This document shows, in pieces, positions 1 to 5,291 of a DNA stretch of 15,035 nt. The first letter of the stretch is position 1; each line of letters starts with the position of its first letter. The notes under the pieces are model-generated. The model saw only the letters and a program-made list of their open reading frames with translations, did no database searches and was not told the origin of the DNA. This stretch comes from an uncultured Clostridia bacterium. Lineage in GTDB: Bacteria > Bacillota > Clostridia > Christensenellales > Borkfalkiaceae. The DNA lies in contig CAMNIW010000012.1 in NCBI GenBank assembly GCA_946540675.1, positions 1 through 15,035 on the forward strand, read 5' to 3'. The position numbers were made by a program, and so were the translations under genes.

Positions 1-27
1 CGGGAGAATTTTCTCCTTTTTCTCCCG
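1..27 (+). terminator. Probable terminator of a gene left of the window
   Basis: GGAGAA at 3-8 pairs with TTCTCC at 11-16 and is followed by TTTTT at 17-21, the layout of a plus-strand intrinsic terminator. An outer alternative pairing, CGGGAGAA (1-8) with TTCTCCCG (20-27), is also possible. The gene it would serve lies outside the window. Confidence 0.5.
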
Positions 28-86
28 CTCGTTAACATTGATTGTAGTTGAAAGTTTTTTACTTCTGTGAATATTTAACCGAACCG

Positions 87-112
87 CGGGCGGCAACTTT
101 CGTTGCCGCCCG
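87..112. repeat. Perfect 11-bp inverted repeat (hairpin) beyond alaS
   Basis: CGGGCGGCAAC (87-97) and GTTGCCGCCCG (102-112) pair around a TTTC loop. No clear T-run follows on either strand, so it is not a standard terminator by itself. It sits next to the alaS terminator and may be a back-up transcription stop or an RNA 3'-end stabiliser. Confidence 0.6.
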
Positions 113-120
113 TAGTTTGT

Positions 121-157
121 AAAATAGCGCCGCTTTGCAAACGCAAAGCGGCGCTAT
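121..157 (-). terminator. Terminator of the cysE-cysS-alaS operon
   Basis: On the minus strand, 15 nt after the alaS stop, a 14-bp perfect stem (125-138 with 143-156, 4-nt loop) is followed by TTTT. This is a strong intrinsic terminator closing the operon. Confidence 0.85.
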
Positions 158-171
158 CTATACTGAAAATT

Positions 172-1995
172 TCAGTCGAGTATCGCTTTTATCCTTCTTA
201 CTCCTGCGGAAGACGCTTCTTCCTTTACTATCTTGAAGTGGTGAAGTTCTCCCGTGGACGAAGCGTGCGGGCCGCCGCATATCTCTTTGCTGAACTTGCC
301 CATCGTGTATACTTTGACCTTTTCGCCGTACTTGTCCGAGAACACGCCGACCGCGCCTTGCGCTTTGGCTTCTTCCACGGACATTTCTTCCATAGTTATC
401 GGGGCGTCGGCGGCGATCGCGTCGTTTACCCACTTTTCCACGGCTTTGAGTTCGTCTTCGGTCATCTTTCTCGGGAAGTTGAAGTCGAAACGCAGTCTTT
501 CCACCGTTATGTTAGAGCCTTTCTGGTTTATGTTCGGGTCGTTGAAGACGGATTTGAGCGCGGCGTTGAGAAGGTGAGTTGCGGAGTGAAGTTTAGCCGT
601 GGTCTCGTTTTGTTCGGCAAGACCGCCCTTGAAAGAACCTTGTTGTTTGCTTATCTCCTGATGTTCCTTGAACGCGGCGGCAAAGCCTTCTTCGTCTACG
701 GCATAGCCGACTTCCTTCGCCATTTCCGCGGTCAGTTCGAGCGGAAATCCGAAAGTGTCGTACAGCCTGAACGCCTGTTTTCCGCTTATCGTGGTTTCGG
801 GTTTATACGTCGGGTCCTTTTGCGACATAAATTCGTTCTTTCTCTTTATTCCGTCGACGCATTTATTGAACTCTTTCAGTCCGTTTGCGAGCGTGGCTTC
901 GAATTTCGCCGTTTCCTTGGCGATCTCGCCTACTATATATTCTTCTTTTTCCACGAGCAGGGGATACGCTTCGTCGTAAATCTTCTCTATGAATATTCTC
1001 GAAACGTCCGTAAGACAAGACGTGTCGACGCCGAGTTTTCTCGCGTATCTTATCGCGCGGCGGAGAAGTCTGCGGAGTATATATCCCGCTCCGACGTTGG
1101 ACGGAACTATTCCGTTTACGTCGCCGATGAGCATCGTCGAAGTCCTTATGTGGTCGGCTATTATTCTCATAGCCTTTCTCGCGTCTTCGTCTTCGTCGTA
1201 GTTCTTGCCCGACTTTTGTTGTAAAAATTCTATAACGGGTAAGAAAAGGTCGGTCTTGTACCCGTCGGTAACGCCGTTGAGAAAGGCGAGAAGCCTGTCG
1301 AGCCCGAAGCCCGTGTCGACGTTTTTATTGGCGAGCGGCTCGTAGCCCGTGGCGGTCTTTTTGTACTGCATATAGACGTCGTTGCCTATCTCGACGTATC
1401 TTCCGCAGCCGCAGTCGGGACCGCAGTTCGGTCCGCACGGCTTGTCGTGACGGGGATAGAACCACTCGTTGTCGGGGCCGCAGGGCGTGTCCGTCGTCCC
1501 TTCGAGTTCCCACCAGTTGTCGGACTTGGGGAGATAGAATATATGATTCGGCTTTATGCCGACTTTTTTGAGCAGTTCGGCGGTCTCGTCGTCTCTCGGA
1601 GCGGATTCGTTTCCTTCGAAGACGGTGGAGCATATCTCGTTTCCGTCGAGACCGAATACTTCGGTCAACAGTTCGTACGACCATTTCGTCTTTTCGGTCT
1701 TGAAGTAGTCGCCGAGCGACCAGTTGCCCATCATTTCAAAGAAGGTGAAATGAGTGGGATCGCCCACGCTCTCTATATCGACCGTCCTTACGCAGCCTTG
1801 CACGTTGCATAGTCTGGTCTTTCCCGACGGGTGCTTTTTGCCGAGAAGATAGGGCATAAGCGGCTGCATGCCGGCGACGTTGAACATAACGCCCGTCGAG
1901 CCGTCGCCGATAAGCGACACCGCGCCGATATTGAGATGTCCCCTGTCTTCGTAGAATTTTAACCACGCGTTTCTTAAACTTTTAGATGTTATCAT
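172..1995 (-). CDS. alaS: Alanine--tRNA ligase, short form without the C-Ala domain
   Basis: This enzyme charges tRNA-Ala in the cytoplasm. Residues 1-240 form the class II catalytic core: motif 2 lies around residues 61-98 (THFTFFEMMGNWSLGDYF) and motif 3 is VDTGFGLDR (226-234). The tRNA-binding helical domain follows, to about 460. The editing domain carries the metal-binding pairs HSATH (H470, H474) and CGGPH (C573, H577), with proline in place of the usual threonine of CGGTH. The protein stops at residue 607, right after the AGVRRIKA segment that ends the editing domain. The DHH-like C-Ala oligomerisation domain of typical bacterial AlaRS (about 870 residues) is therefore absent. A Cys-rich stretch (CGPNCGPDCGCG, 187-198) precedes motif 3. 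The ATG at 1995 has AAAGGA upstream. The gene starts 54 bp after the small Cys-rich ORF and may have its own promoter in that gap, besides being last in the T-box operon. The natural short class exists in several lineages, so this is probably not a truncation. Confidence 0.95.
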   Translation of the reverse strand: MITSKSLRNAWLKFYEDRGHLNIGAVSLIGDGSTGVMFNVAGMQPLMPYLLGKKHPSGKTRLCNVQGCVRTVDIESVGDPTHFTFFEMMGNWSLGDYFKTEKTKWSYELLTEVFGLDGNEICSTVFEGNESAPRDDETAELLKKVGIKPNHIFYLPKSDNWWELEGTTDTPCGPDNEWFYPRHDKPCGPNCGPDCGCGRYVEIGNDVYMQYKKTATGYEPLANKNVDTGFGLDRLLAFLNGVTDGYKTDLFLPVIEFLQQKSGKNYDEDEDARKAMRIIADHIRTSTMLIGDVNGIVPSNVGAGYILRRLLRRAIRYARKLGVDTSCLTDVSRIFIEKIYDEAYPLLVEKEEYIVGEIAKETAKFEATLANGLKEFNKCVDGIKRKNEFMSQKDPTYKPETTISGKQAFRLYDTFGFPLELTAEMAKEVGYAVDEEGFAAAFKEHQEISKQQGSFKGGLAEQNETTAKLHSATHLLNAALKSVFNDPNINQKGSNITVERLRFDFNFPRKMTEDELKAVEKWVNDAIAADAPITMEEMSVEEAKAQGAVGVFSDKYGEKVKVYTMGKFSKEICGGPHASSTGELHHFKIVKEEASSAGVRRIKAILD

Positions 1996-2016
1996 AGTGC
2001 TTTTTCCTTTTGATAA

Positions 2017-2045
2017 AGTATAAACCTTTATTTTTCGTTTGTAAA
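2017..2045 (-). promoter_or_regulatory. Possible internal promoter for alaS
   Basis: On the minus strand, TTTACA (2045-2040) and TATACT (2022-2017) are separated by 17 bp, in the gap before alaS. This would allow alaS expression independent of the cysteine T-box upstream. It rests on sequence match only. Confidence 0.5.
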
Positions 2046-2049
2046 ACGT

Positions 2050-2280
2050 TTATCGCAAAATTTCTTCGTCCGACGTCTTGAAGTTGCGGCAATCTTTCGG
2101 ATCGTCCCTGTCGAAGTCGCAGTAGCCGTCGGAAAACCAGACGCATACGCCGCAATCGGGCTTGTCCATTATATTTTCCGCGAGCGGAGAAAAAGACGGG
2201 CAGTCGTCTTCGGCAAGGCCGAGAGCGCAACCGTCTTCCGTGTCGAAGCGTTTACATTTTACGCAAAGAATATCGAACAT
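2050..2280 (-). CDS. Small Cys-rich protein with duplicated CxxC...C...C motif
   Basis: This 76-residue soluble, acidic protein is not one I recognise as a named family. Eight cysteines fall into two similar quartets: C6-x2-C9-x8-C18-x8-C27 and C43-x2-C46-x7-C54-x9-C64. Each quartet ends in a similar C-x-[SN]-F segment, and each has Phe shortly after the CxxC and a Gly just before the third Cys. This suggests an internal duplication with each half binding Zn2+ or an Fe-S cluster, which is inference. The gene starts 1 nt after the cysS stop (TAA-A-ATG) without a strong ribosome binding site, so it is probably translated by coupling to cysS. Placement under a cysteine T-box, between cysS and alaS, fits expression when charged tRNA-Cys is scarce. 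No signal peptide or membrane segment is visible. Confidence 0.8.
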   Translation of the reverse strand: MFDILCVKCKRFDTEDGCALGLAEDDCPSFSPLAENIMDKPDCGVCVWFSDGYCDFDRDDPKDCRNFKTSDEEILR

Positions 2281-2281
2281 T

Positions 2282-3673
2282 TTATTGCTTTTTTACCGTT
2301 ACTCCGTCTTTGGAGATCATTACGTTATAGCCTTTTGCTATTATCTCGGCGCGGAGAGCGTCCGCCGCCGCGTAATTTTTTTCCAGCCTTGCCGCCTGCA
2401 TCTTCTCCGCAAGCGCGAGAACGTCTTTGTCCGCGGGCTCGGCGTGAGTCTTTTCGTAATTTTCGACGAACTCTTCGGGGTCTTTGGTGAATATACCGAG
2501 AAGAGAGTAGGTAGCCTTTACCTGATTGAGCATTTTCGCCGCCGTCTCGTCCTTATCCGCGATGAGTCGGCGTATCTTTTTGAACGTCGCGTAAAGGTCG
2601 GATATGGCGAGCGCGGTGTTGAAGTCGTCCGACATCGCCGCGTCGAAGTTTTCGTCTATTTCGGGATAGCCTTCCGCGGAAGAAAGTCCCGCCTTTTTCG
2701 CGTCGACGAAGGTCTTGTAAAATTCGTAAAGGTGTTTTTCGGCTTCGGGGAAAAGGTCGGGAGTGACGTTTATGTCATTGCGGTAGTTGGTTTGAAGCAA
2801 GGCGAACTTTATCGCTTCGTTGGAGTATTCCTTCAAAAGGTCGCTCATAAGCAGGCTGTTGCCGAGCGATTTGCTCATCTTTTGCCCGTTTACCTTTATA
2901 AGTCCGTTATGCACCCAGTATTTGACGAACTGTTTGCCCGTCAACGCTTCGGTTTGCGCTATCTCGTTTTCGTGGTGGGGGAATATGAGATCCCTTCCGC
3001 CGCCGTGCAGGTCTATTCTCTCTCCGAAAGCCGCCCTGTTCATCGCGGAACATTCTATGTGCCAGCCGGGGCGACCCTTTCCCCACGGCGAATCCCAGCA
3101 TATCTCGCCTTCTTTTGCGCTCTTCCAGAGAGCGAAGTCGAGCGGATTCCGTTTTTCTTCGTCGTTCTCTATCCTTACTCCGTTAATCGCGTCTTCGAGA
3201 TTTCTGTGAGAAAGCCTGCCGTAAGACGGGAAGGATTCGACCGAGAAGTATACGTCCCCCTTTTCGGTGGGGTAGGCGTGTCCCTTTTCTATCAGTTGAG
3301 ATACGAAGGATATGATATTGTCTATATTTTCGGTCGCTTTGAGCCAAATGTCGGGTTCGCCTATCTCCATTTCCGCCATAACCTTGTCTATCTTTTTTAT
3401 CATCATTTTGGCGAAAGCGTCGGCGGGGATGCCCGTCTCTTTGGCTTTGGCTATTATCTTGTCGTCGACGTCGGTATAGTTTCTCGCATACCTTACGTCG
3501 TAACCCTTTTTGACGAGAAACTTCCTTATAACGTCGTAAATAAGCGCCTGATAGGTATGCCCTATGTGCGCTTCGCCCGAAACGGTTATTCCGCAGGCGT
3601 ACATATTGACCTTGTTGCCGTCTATGGGAATAAATTCTTCTTTGGTGCCGGAAAGCGTGTTGTAAATTCTCAT
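2282..3673 (-). CDS. cysS: Cysteine--tRNA ligase
   Basis: This class I synthetase activates cysteine and charges tRNA-Cys in the cytoplasm. With the ATG at 3673 the protein is 463 residues, the usual length. The HIGH-type motif is HIGH at 36-39 and KMSKS is at 265-269. The zinc ligands that select cysteine are visible as C27, C208, H233 and E237 (WHIEC and HHENE contexts), close to the E. coli positions. I chose the ATG at 3673 over an in-frame GTG at 3682. AAGGTG lies 6 nt before the ATG, the GTG has no ribosome binding site, and MRIYNTL matches the family start. The ATG begins 1 nt after the cysE stop (TAA-A-ATG), so the two are translationally coupled, and the cysS stop is in turn 1 nt from the next ORF. 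It is transcribed from the Cys T-box leader. Confidence in function is very high. Confidence 0.97.
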   Translation of the reverse strand: MRIYNTLSGTKEEFIPIDGNKVNMYACGITVSGEAHIGHTYQALIYDVIRKFLVKKGYDVRYARNYTDVDDKIIAKAKETGIPADAFAKMMIKKIDKVMAEMEIGEPDIWLKATENIDNIISFVSQLIEKGHAYPTEKGDVYFSVESFPSYGRLSHRNLEDAINGVRIENDEEKRNPLDFALWKSAKEGEICWDSPWGKGRPGWHIECSAMNRAAFGERIDLHGGGRDLIFPHHENEIAQTEALTGKQFVKYWVHNGLIKVNGQKMSKSLGNSLLMSDLLKEYSNEAIKFALLQTNYRNDINVTPDLFPEAEKHLYEFYKTFVDAKKAGLSSAEGYPEIDENFDAAMSDDFNTALAISDLYATFKKIRRLIADKDETAAKMLNQVKATYSLLGIFTKDPEEFVENYEKTHAEPADKDVLALAEKMQAARLEKNYAAADALRAEIIAKGYNVMISKDGVTVKKQ

Positions 3674-3674
3674 T

Positions 3675-4328
3675 TTATTCACCTTTTTCGGGGGATGAGT
3701 TTTCCCCGTTTATCTTTTTTTCGAGTTCGTCCACCCTTGCGCGGAGATTGCATATCTCTTTAAGCAGCGGATCTATCTTTTCGTCCGAGTTGTCCGTCGG
3801 TTTTTCGCCGTTTATCCTGACGACTTTTCCGGGGATACCGACTACTGTGGCGTTTGGCGGAACGTCGCTGAGCACCACGCTCCCCGCGCCTATCTTCGAG
3901 TTTTCTCCGACCGTTATCCCGCCGAGTATCTTGCATCCGCAGGAAAGAACGCAGTTTTCCTTTATTATCGGGTGGCGGCGGTGTCCCTTGTCTTTGCCCG
4001 TTCCGCCGAGCGTAACGCCCTGATATATGACCACGCCTTTTTCTACCACCGCGGTTTCGCCTATCACGACGCCCGCCCCGTGGTCTATGAAAACTCCGCT
4101 CGCTATCTTCGCCGCGGGGTGGATCTCTATGCCCGTGCGGAATTTCGCCCACTGACTTATTATTCTCGCCAGCAGTTTGAAACGTATTCTATAAAAAAAG
4201 TTCGCTCGCCTGTGCGCGGACAGGGCCTTTACCCCCGAATAGGTCAGAAATATCTCGAATTTCGACCTTGCCGCGGGATCGCACTGTTTGGCGAAATTTA
4301 TGTCTTCTCTCAGTCTTTTGAAAAACAT
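3675..4328 (-). CDS. cysE: Serine O-acetyltransferase
   Basis: CysE makes O-acetylserine from serine and acetyl-CoA, the first committed step of cysteine synthesis. The 217-residue protein starts at the ATG at 4328, with AGGGAGA 6 nt upstream. An in-frame extension to 4418 would run through the T-box terminator and is not used. The order is a short N-terminal helical domain with SAHRRANFFYR (37-47), then left-handed beta-helix hexapeptide repeats from TGIEIHPAAKI (65-75) to about residue 172. The active-site segment IDHGAGVVIGET spans 81-92 (D82/H83), and GVTLGGTGKDKGHRRHP spans 104-120. The tail (183-210) is a likely coiled coil, LLKEICNLRARVDELEKKI. This is the Bacillus-like short form, with a smaller N-terminal domain than the E. 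coli enzyme. It is the first gene after the T-box, so acetylserine production should rise when tRNA-Cys is uncharged. Confidence 0.95.
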   Translation of the reverse strand: MFFKRLREDINFAKQCDPAARSKFEIFLTYSGVKALSAHRRANFFYRIRFKLLARIISQWAKFRTGIEIHPAAKIASGVFIDHGAGVVIGETAVVEKGVVIYQGVTLGGTGKDKGHRRHPIIKENCVLSCGCKILGGITVGENSKIGAGSVVLSDVPPNATVVGIPGKVVRINGEKPTDNSDEKIDPLLKEICNLRARVDELEKKINGENSSPEKGE

Positions 4329-4334
4329 ACTCTT

Positions 4335-4341
4335 TCTCCCT
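4335..4341 (-). promoter_or_regulatory. Ribosome binding site deciding the cysE start
   Basis: Minus-strand AGGGAGA lies 6 nt before the ATG at 4328 and directly after the terminator U-run. It fixes the cysE start downstream of the attenuator. Confidence 0.85.
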
Positions 4342-4346
4342 AAAAC

Positions 4347-4386
4347 AAAAAAAGTCTTTTCACCTGAAAACAACAGGAGAAAAGAC
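4347..4386 (-). terminator. T-box attenuator (terminator form)
   Basis: On the minus strand, 4386-4374 pairs with 4366-4354: GTCTTTTC and CCTG on the 5' side match CAGG and GAAAAGAC on the 3' side, with one mismatch, followed by seven Ts (4353-4347). The 5' arm contains the CTTTTC needed for the antiterminator, so the two structures exclude each other. Confidence 0.93.
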
Positions 4387-4412
4387 GGGGTTTGGCCGTG
4401 GTTCCACTTTTC
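4379..4412 (-). promoter_or_regulatory. T-box antiterminator / discriminator domain
   Basis: The minus strand shows the full antiterminator. Helix A1 is GAAAAG (4412-4407) with CTTTTC (4384-4379). The 7-nt bulge is TGGAACC (4406-4400). Helix A2 is ACGG (4399-4396) with CCGT (4388-4385). The T-box core AAAAGTGGAACCACGG fits the family consensus. The bulge TGGA would pair with a tRNA ending UCCA. Its fourth base, A, matches U73, the discriminator base known for tRNA-Cys, which agrees with the UGC specifier in Stem I. Confidence 0.95.
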
Positions 4413-4419
4413 CTTCAAA

Positions 4420-4980
4420 GTTCTGACCTTATAAACGGCGCAATGCTTCGTTTACTGCTTTTGCTCGCGAATTCAATGACCGGAAAGGTCTATTTCATCC
4501 GCTCACAAAAGCGAGCCTTGCCTTGCTTGTTTCTAAGGTCAGAACCGTGTTCAAACCCTAAAAACGGTGCAATGCTTCGTTTACTGCAAACGCTCAACAC
4601 TTCGATGACCGATAAGGTCTATCTCGGCGTTTCCCGTTTGCGAGCCTTGCCTTGCTTGTTTCTAAGGTCAGAACCGCGTTCAAACCCTAAAAACGGCGCA
4701 ATGCTTCGTTTACTGCTTTTGCTCGCGAATTCAATGACCGGAAAGGTCTATTTCATCCGCTCACAAAAGCGAGCCTTGCCTTGCTTGTTTCTAAGGTCAG
4801 AACCGTGTTCAAACCCTAAAAACGGCGCAACGCTTCGTTTACTGCTTTTGCTCGCGAATTCAATGACCGGAAAGGTCTATTTCATCCGCTCACAAAAGCG
4901 AGCCTTGCCTTGCTTGTTTCTAAGGTCAGAACCGTGTTCAAACCCTAAAAACGGCGCAACGCTTCGTTTACTGCAAACGA
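4420..4980 (-). repeat. Array of 129-bp tandem repeats inside the T-box leader (four full, one partial)
   Basis: On the plus-strand scale the units run 4434-4562, 4563-4691, 4692-4820 and 4821-4949, with a partial unit from 4950 to about 4980. The period is exactly 129 bp. The outer parts of the units are almost invariant. Units 1, 3 and 4 are nearly identical (one substitution seen in unit 4), while unit 2 has a largely different central 56 nt. In the transcript, the central part of each unit folds as a long hairpin with two conserved tandem G.A internal loops and the loop-closing helix GACC/GGTC. Unit 2 keeps these helices by compensatory changes. A closing helix, GTTCTGACCTTA with a downstream TAAGGTCAGAAC, is perfect for the unit next to the T-box (4545-4534 with 4431-4420). 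It is imperfect for the others. I do not recognise this module as a known riboswitch or mobile repeat. Confidence 0.9.
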
Positions 4981-4995
4981 TCGGGCAGTGCTTTC

Positions 4996-5010
4996 GTTTC
5001 GGTCGGAAAC
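4996..5010 (-). promoter_or_regulatory. Hairpin in the T-box Stem III position
   Basis: GTTTC and GAAAC pair around CGACC in the minus-strand transcript, between the IIA/B pseudoknot and the repeat array. Position in the leader suggests Stem III. The antiterminator would normally follow directly, but here the array intervenes. Confidence 0.6.
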
Positions 5011-5019
5011 TTCCTTTAA

Positions 5020-5044
5020 CGATCCTGTGACGGGGATCGGCCGT
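5020..5044 (-). promoter_or_regulatory. T-box Stem IIA/B pseudoknot
   Basis: In the transcript the order is ACGG (5044-5041), CGATCC, CCGT, a CACA linker and GGATCG (to 5020). CGATCC pairs with GGATCG and ACGG pairs with CCGT in its loop, which gives an H-type pseudoknot. This is the expected IIA/B element after Stem I and Stem II. Confidence 0.8.
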
Positions 5045-5066
5045 AAGCGATTAACTTCTCTTGACA

Positions 5067-5151
5067 GCGGAACGCACTTTCTTCTTATTTTCGTCGGGCT
5101 TTCACCTGCCGCCCGTTCTCTGCGCCGAAAAATCCGAATACTCTTTTCCGC
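5067..5151 (-). promoter_or_regulatory. T-box Stem I with cysteine specifier UGC
   Basis: The base helix is GCGGAA (5151-5146) with TTCCGC (5072-5067). Inside, AGTA on the 5' side and GAA on the 3' side form the specifier-loop S-turn. The specifier codon is TGC at 5076-5074, followed by G as is usual. The distal part has the AGAG bulge and the GGCAGGTG loop (5110-5103) closed by GGGC/GCCC. All are hallmarks of a canonical Stem I, and UGC calls for tRNA-Cys. Confidence 0.93.
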
Positions 5152-5166
5152 AACGATTTATATTTT

Positions 5167-5172
5167 ATTATA
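5167..5172 (-). promoter_or_regulatory. Possible -10 box of the cysE operon
   Basis: Minus-strand TATAAT lies about 16 nt before Stem I. A good -35 at 16-18 bp is not evident. A second -10-like TATGAT lies 12 bp further upstream (5190-5185). Position relative to Stem I is the main support. Confidence 0.45.
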
Positions 5173-5235
5173 CTCATTTTATCATACAAAGGTGCGTTTG
5201 GCAAACGTTTTCGCTGTTTTCGGTTTGAAAATCGA

Positions 5236-5264
5236 TTGATTATTTGCTAAAATAGGTATATAAT
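5236..5264 (+). promoter_or_regulatory. serS promoter
   Basis: TTGATT (5236-5241) and TATAAT (5259-5264) are separated by exactly 17 bp, which gives a short leader of about 20 nt before serS. It diverges from the cysE T-box transcript. Confidence 0.85.
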
Positions 5265-5291
5265 AATAAAAAAAGTTTTTGGAGAAATATA

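Larger units (their letters stand above)
4329..5160 (-). ncRNA. Cysteine T-box riboswitch leader of cysE-cysS-ORF-alaS, with large repeat insertion
   Basis: This cis-acting leader senses uncharged tRNA-Cys. In transcript order it contains Stem I (5151-5067), a IIA/B pseudoknot (5044-5020), a hairpin in the Stem III position (5010-4996), an array of 129-nt repeats (about 4980-4420), the antiterminator (4412-4379), the terminator (4386-4347) and the cysE ribosome binding site. Uncharged tRNA-Cys would pair by its anticodon with UGC in Stem I and by UCCA with the bulge, favouring antitermination. The expected transcription start is near 5160, downstream of a TATAAT-like box. Most T-box leaders are about 200-300 nt. 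This one is about 830 nt, and nearly all the excess is the repeat array. There is no protein-coding gene I accept in this interval. Confidence 0.93.

Noticed and set aside
103..1224. Long plus-strand open frame of 373 codons
   Set aside because: It is antisense to alaS with no family features and low-complexity composition. It is a shadow of the real gene.
3674..3682. GTG start for cysS, overlapping cysE
   Set aside because: The ATG at 3673 has a ribosome binding site at the right distance and a family-like N-terminus.
2162..3763. Plus-strand open frame of 533 codons opposite cysS
   Set aside because: It is a shadow of cysS and the small ORF on the other strand, with no recognizable domain or ribosome binding site.
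4533..4562. Degenerate T-box sequences (minus-strand AGGGTTTGAACACGG) at each unit junction, as relics of full tandem T-boxes
   Set aside because: About 10 of 15 bases agree with the consensus, but the essential TGGN is lost. The segment aligns better with the closing strand TAAGGTCAGAAC of the last unit, and no terminators lie in the units.
4420..4980. CRISPR array or similar
   Set aside because: Repeat units are contiguous 129-bp copies without unique spacers, and no cas genes are visible. The T-box context explains the location.
4392..5030. Plus-strand open frame of 212 codons with a 43-residue repeat
   Set aside because: It is open because the 129-bp repeat is a multiple of three. It lies antisense to the T-box leader, lacks a ribosome binding site and promoter, and the variation between units preserves RNA pairing. 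I treat it as spurious.
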